From NCBI GenBank assembly GCA_036491435.1, contig DASXBZ010000025.1:1-8632 (forward strand): a DNA stretch of 8,632 bases. Reading direction: 5' to 3'. The notes below the pieces were generated by a model. That model worked only from the letters and a program-made list of their open reading frames with translations, was not told the DNA's origin and did not search any database. The translations under genes and the position numbers were made by a program. The stretch comes from Bog-473 sp036491435 (GTDB taxonomy: Bacteria > Actinomycetota > Acidimicrobiia > Acidimicrobiales > RAAP-2). Positions 6,793 to 8,632 of this stretch are shown here, in pieces (position 1 is the stretch's first letter; each line of letters begins with the position of its first letter).

Positions 6793-8334
6793 GTGTTGTT
6801 GGACGAGCACCTGGGCCGCATGGCCGCCGAGTTCGGTGACCGCACGGCGTTCAGCGTGGTCGACGTCGGCGCCATGACGTTCGCCGACTGGGATGGTGCG
6901 GCCAACGCGTTGGCCCGCCGCCTCCTCGCCGACGGCCTCGAGCCCGGCGGCCGCGTGGGCATCCACCTCCAGCCGGACCACGCGCTGCGCTGGCTCGTTG
7001 CCTACACCGCCGCCCACCGGGCAGGCGGCGTGGCGGTCCCCATGAACCCGCGTCTCGCCCCTGCCGAGGTGGCGCACGTCCTGGCCCACTCCGCCGCCCA
7101 GGTGGTCGTCGCCGACGGCGACCTCGTAGTGCGCGACCTCGAATCCGGTGCCGGCGGCCTCGCATTCGTGATCGACGCCGGCGAGGCGGGCTCCGTCGTG
7201 CCGTCTCCGCCGGACGCTTCCTCGCCCGTCCTCGCCTGGGACGACGCCGTCACAGGGGACCGCTCTCCCTTTCAGGCGCCCCGCGAGAAAGACGATCTGG
7301 CCGACATCCTCTACACGTCGGGGACCACGGGGCGCCCCAAGGGGGTGGCGGTGCGCCACTCGAACGGGTCGATGGTCGGCGCCGTCGAGCCGAACTGGTC
7401 GGGCGGCGGCTGGGTCCATTCGAGTCCGCTCTTCACCTTCGCGGGCATTTCGCTGGTCTACACGCCGATGAAGTTCGGTCTGCAGGTGATCTACCAGCCC
7501 CGTTTCGATGCGGACCGTTGGCTGCGTCTCGTGGAAGAGGAGCATCCGGTGTCCGTCTTCTTGGTGCCCGCAATGGCGCACCTGGTGATCGACCATCCCC
7601 ACTTCGACGAGGCCGACCTGTCGTCCGTCCAGTTGTGCTCGGTCGGCAGTGCGCCGCTCGCCCCCTACGTCGTGGAGCGCCTGCAGGCCAAGATGCCTGA
7701 GGCGCTCGTCTCGAACAACTACGGCATGACCGAGGCCGGGACGGCGTACGCGATCATGCCGCAGGGCGAGGCGGTGAAGCGCCCCGGCTCTGTCGGTCAG
7801 ATCGCTCCGCCGGCCGTGGTCAAGATCGTCGACGACGACGGCGAGCCTCTGCCGGCCGGAGAGGTCGGGGAGGTCCGTCTCCAGGTGCCCGGCCGCCAGC
7901 GCGAGTACTACAACGACCCCGAGGCGACGGCGGAGACCTGGCGCGATGGCTGGTTGATCACGGGGGACCTCGGCAAACTCGACGCCGACGGCTACCTCTA
8001 CATCGTGGGGCGCTCCAAGGACGTCATCATCCGGGGCGGTAACAACGTGCACGCCACTGACGTCGAGCATGCGCTGGTGCAGCACGAGGCCATCAAGGAG
8101 GTCGCCGTGGTCGGTGCACCGCACCCGGTCCTCGGTGAGGACGTTGTCGCCTTCGTCGTGCTGCGACCCGACGCGACGGCCACACCGGACGAGCTGAGAG
8201 AATTCGGGCTGGCCCAGTTGGCCGATTACAAGGTCCCGCGTCAGTTCATCTTCGTCGACGACCTCCCGCGCAATCCGACGGGCAAGGTCGTGAAGCCCGA
8301 GCTCCGTGCCCGGCTCGCCGAAACAACGCCCTGA
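6793..8334 (+). CDS. AMP-dependent acyl-CoA synthetase/ligase
   Basis: The protein has 513 aa, typical for a FadD/CaiC-like or aryl-acid CoA ligase of the ANL superfamily. It adenylates a carboxylic acid with ATP and transfers it to CoA. Motifs in order: YTSGTTGRPKG (174-184, ATP loop), NNYGMTEAG (308-316), a TGD with a Leu-Gly extension (390-394), GRSKDVIIRGGNNV (406-419, hinge, then HATDVEHAL where YPxEVE is usual), and NPTGKVVK (494-501) with catalytic K498. No signal peptide is present, so it is cytoplasmic. The substrate cannot be read from sequence; a fatty, branched or cyclic acid fits the acyl-CoA neighbours. The GTG at 6793 is preferred over the ATG at 6820 because the extra residues MLLDEHLGR are typical of the family N terminus and a -10 element is placed for a leaderless start. 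It is divergent from the pilin-like gene and appears to be a single-gene transcript. Confidence 0.93.
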   Translation: MLLDEHLGRMAAEFGDRTAFSVVDVGAMTFADWDGAANALARRLLADGLEPGGRVGIHLQPDHALRWLVAYTAAHRAGGVAVPMNPRLAPAEVAHVLAHSAAQVVVADGDLVVRDLESGAGGLAFVIDAGEAGSVVPSPPDASSPVLAWDDAVTGDRSPFQAPREKDDLADILYTSGTTGRPKGVAVRHSNGSMVGAVEPNWSGGGWVHSSPLFTFAGISLVYTPMKFGLQVIYQPRFDADRWLRLVEEEHPVSVFLVPAMAHLVIDHPHFDEADLSSVQLCSVGSAPLAPYVVERLQAKMPEALVSNNYGMTEAGTAYAIMPQGEAVKRPGSVGQIAPPAVVKIVDDDGEPLPAGEVGEVRLQVPGRQREYYNDPEATAETWRDGWLITGDLGKLDADGYLYIVGRSKDVIIRGGNNVHATDVEHALVQHEAIKEVAVVGAPHPVLGEDVVAFVVLRPDATATPDELREFGLAQLADYKVPRQFIFVDDLPRNPTGKVVKPELRARLAETTP

Positions 8335-8442
8335 CGCACAGCGGACCCCTCGGCTCCCCCAGTCAGGTAACGCGCAGATGAACTCTTCGGGAAACGCCGC
8401 GAGATCGTCCTTTTCACGTTCCGGAGTGCCCTGGGCGTTCCG

Positions 8443-8448
8443 TATACT
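8443..8448 (+). promoter_or_regulatory. Strong -10 element of a downstream transcript
   Basis: TATACT is the best -10 match in the window. A weak -35, TTCCGG (8419-8424), lies 18 bases upstream. The expected start site is about 8455, three bases from an ATG at 8458. The transcript would run through a structured region to the right edge of the window. Confidence 0.55.
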
Positions 8449-8457
8449 TGGTGTGTC

Positions 8458-8601
8458 ATGAACATGCCGACGGTCACCCGCCAGGTATCCCGCTGTTCTG
8501 AGGGAGCGGTCTCCCTCGGACTGCCGCGCGCTGCGAAGTCCGAGGTACAGATCGGTGGTATCCCCAAGATGACTTCGTGGGGGGTGGCCTCAACGCCGTA
8601 G
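8458..8601 (+). CDS. Possible 47-aa leaderless small ORF / leader peptide
   Basis: An ATG lies 9 bases after the TATACT -10, so it would be translated with almost no leader. The 47-codon frame begins MNMPTVTRQVSRCSEGA and ends WGVASTP at TAG (8599-8601). I do not recognise the protein. Thirty-five of its 46 non-initiator codons end in G or C, similar to genes here but not decisive in high-G+C DNA. The frame spans both mutually exclusive hairpins described separately, so it could be a regulatory leader peptide, or the region could be an untranslated RNA and the frame fortuitous. A purine-rich GGGAGGA follows its stop. Confidence 0.3.
   Translation: MNMPTVTRQVSRCSEGAVSLGLPRAAKSEVQIGGIPKMTSWGVASTP
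8497..8545 (+). promoter_or_regulatory. Two mutually exclusive hairpins (attenuator- or riboswitch-like leader)
   Basis: Stem A pairs TCTGAGGGAG (8497-8506) with CTCCCTCGGA (8511-8520) around a CGGT loop: 10 pairs including one G-T wobble. Stem B pairs CCTCGGACT (8514-8522) with AGTCCGAGG (8537-8545): 9 perfect pairs. Both need bases 8514-8520, so only one can form at a time. This is the usual architecture of attenuators and riboswitch expression platforms. It does not match any riboswitch consensus I can recall. Confidence 0.45.
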
Positions 8602-8631
8602 GGAGGACTTCACAGAGTCCTGACGTTGAGG
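8588..8631 (+). promoter_or_regulatory. Nested hairpin at the end of the leader region
   Basis: CCTCAACG (8588-8595) pairs perfectly with CGTTGAGG (8624-8631). Inside it AGGACT (8604-8609) pairs with AGTCCT (8616-8621) around a 6-base loop. The outer stem would bury the purine-rich GTTGAGGA at the window edge, a possible ribosome binding site of a gene beginning outside the window, so it could control translation. The structure is seen; the role is inferred. Confidence 0.4.
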
Positions 8632-8632
8632 A

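Noticed and set aside
6787..8124. 1.3-kb open frame on the minus strand opposite the ligase
   Set aside because: It is antisense to a complete ANL ligase, with His/Arg/Asp/Val-rich low-complexity translation and no motif.
8332..8369. TGACGC at 8332 and GTCAGGTAA at 8362 as a third copy of the operator
   Set aside because: The half-sites are about 24 bases apart rather than 6 and the intervening sequence does not match.
8551..8566. ATCGGTGGTATCCCCA as a T-box antiterminator
   Set aside because: It resembles the GGUGG start of the T-box sequence but lacks the following ACCGCG, and no stem I specifier loop is seen upstream.

Overview
The window looks like chromosomal DNA from a high-G+C actinomycete, possibly Acidimicrobiia-like. 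The basis is strong G/C bias at third codon positions, frequent GTG starts, short intergenic gaps, probable leaderless starts, and a neighbourhood dominated by acyl-CoA chemistry. The lineage is an inference from style, not from a marker gene.

Layout, left to right. A tRNA-Lys(CTT) lies on the minus strand at the left edge (3-74). A 274-base divergent spacer follows and carries a strong hairpin, an operator-like inverted repeat and a promoter-like hexamer. A plus-strand cluster runs from 349 to 4330: an acyl-CoA dehydrogenase lacking the usual C-terminal catalytic glutamate, a DUF985 cupin, acetyl-CoA synthetase (acs), and a small VOC/glyoxalase-fold protein. A perfect 10-bp hairpin whose loop is the VOC stop codon separates this cluster from a convergent thiolase (4351-5541, minus). 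Upstream of the thiolase is a secreted protein of unknown function with a pseudopilin-like C-terminal domain (5746-6573, minus), in visibly less G+C-rich DNA. Divergent from it is an acyl-CoA synthetase/ligase (6793-8334, plus). The last 298 bases hold a good -10 element, a 47-codon ORF and a set of mutually exclusive RNA hairpins resembling a leader for a gene beyond the window.

Function. The ligase, dehydrogenase and thiolase supply three of the usual steps of a beta-oxidation-type pathway (activation, alpha/beta dehydrogenation, thiolytic cleavage). Acs adds acetate activation to acetyl-CoA. No enoyl-CoA hydratase or 3-hydroxyacyl-CoA dehydrogenase lies in the window. A nearly identical TGAC-N6-GTCA box precedes both the dehydrogenase and the thiolase, which suggests shared control by one regulator although the genes are 5 kb apart on opposite strands. 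That shared box and the structured 3' leader are the most interesting signals; the gene content itself is otherwise fairly ordinary. No mobile element, CRISPR array or rRNA was seen.
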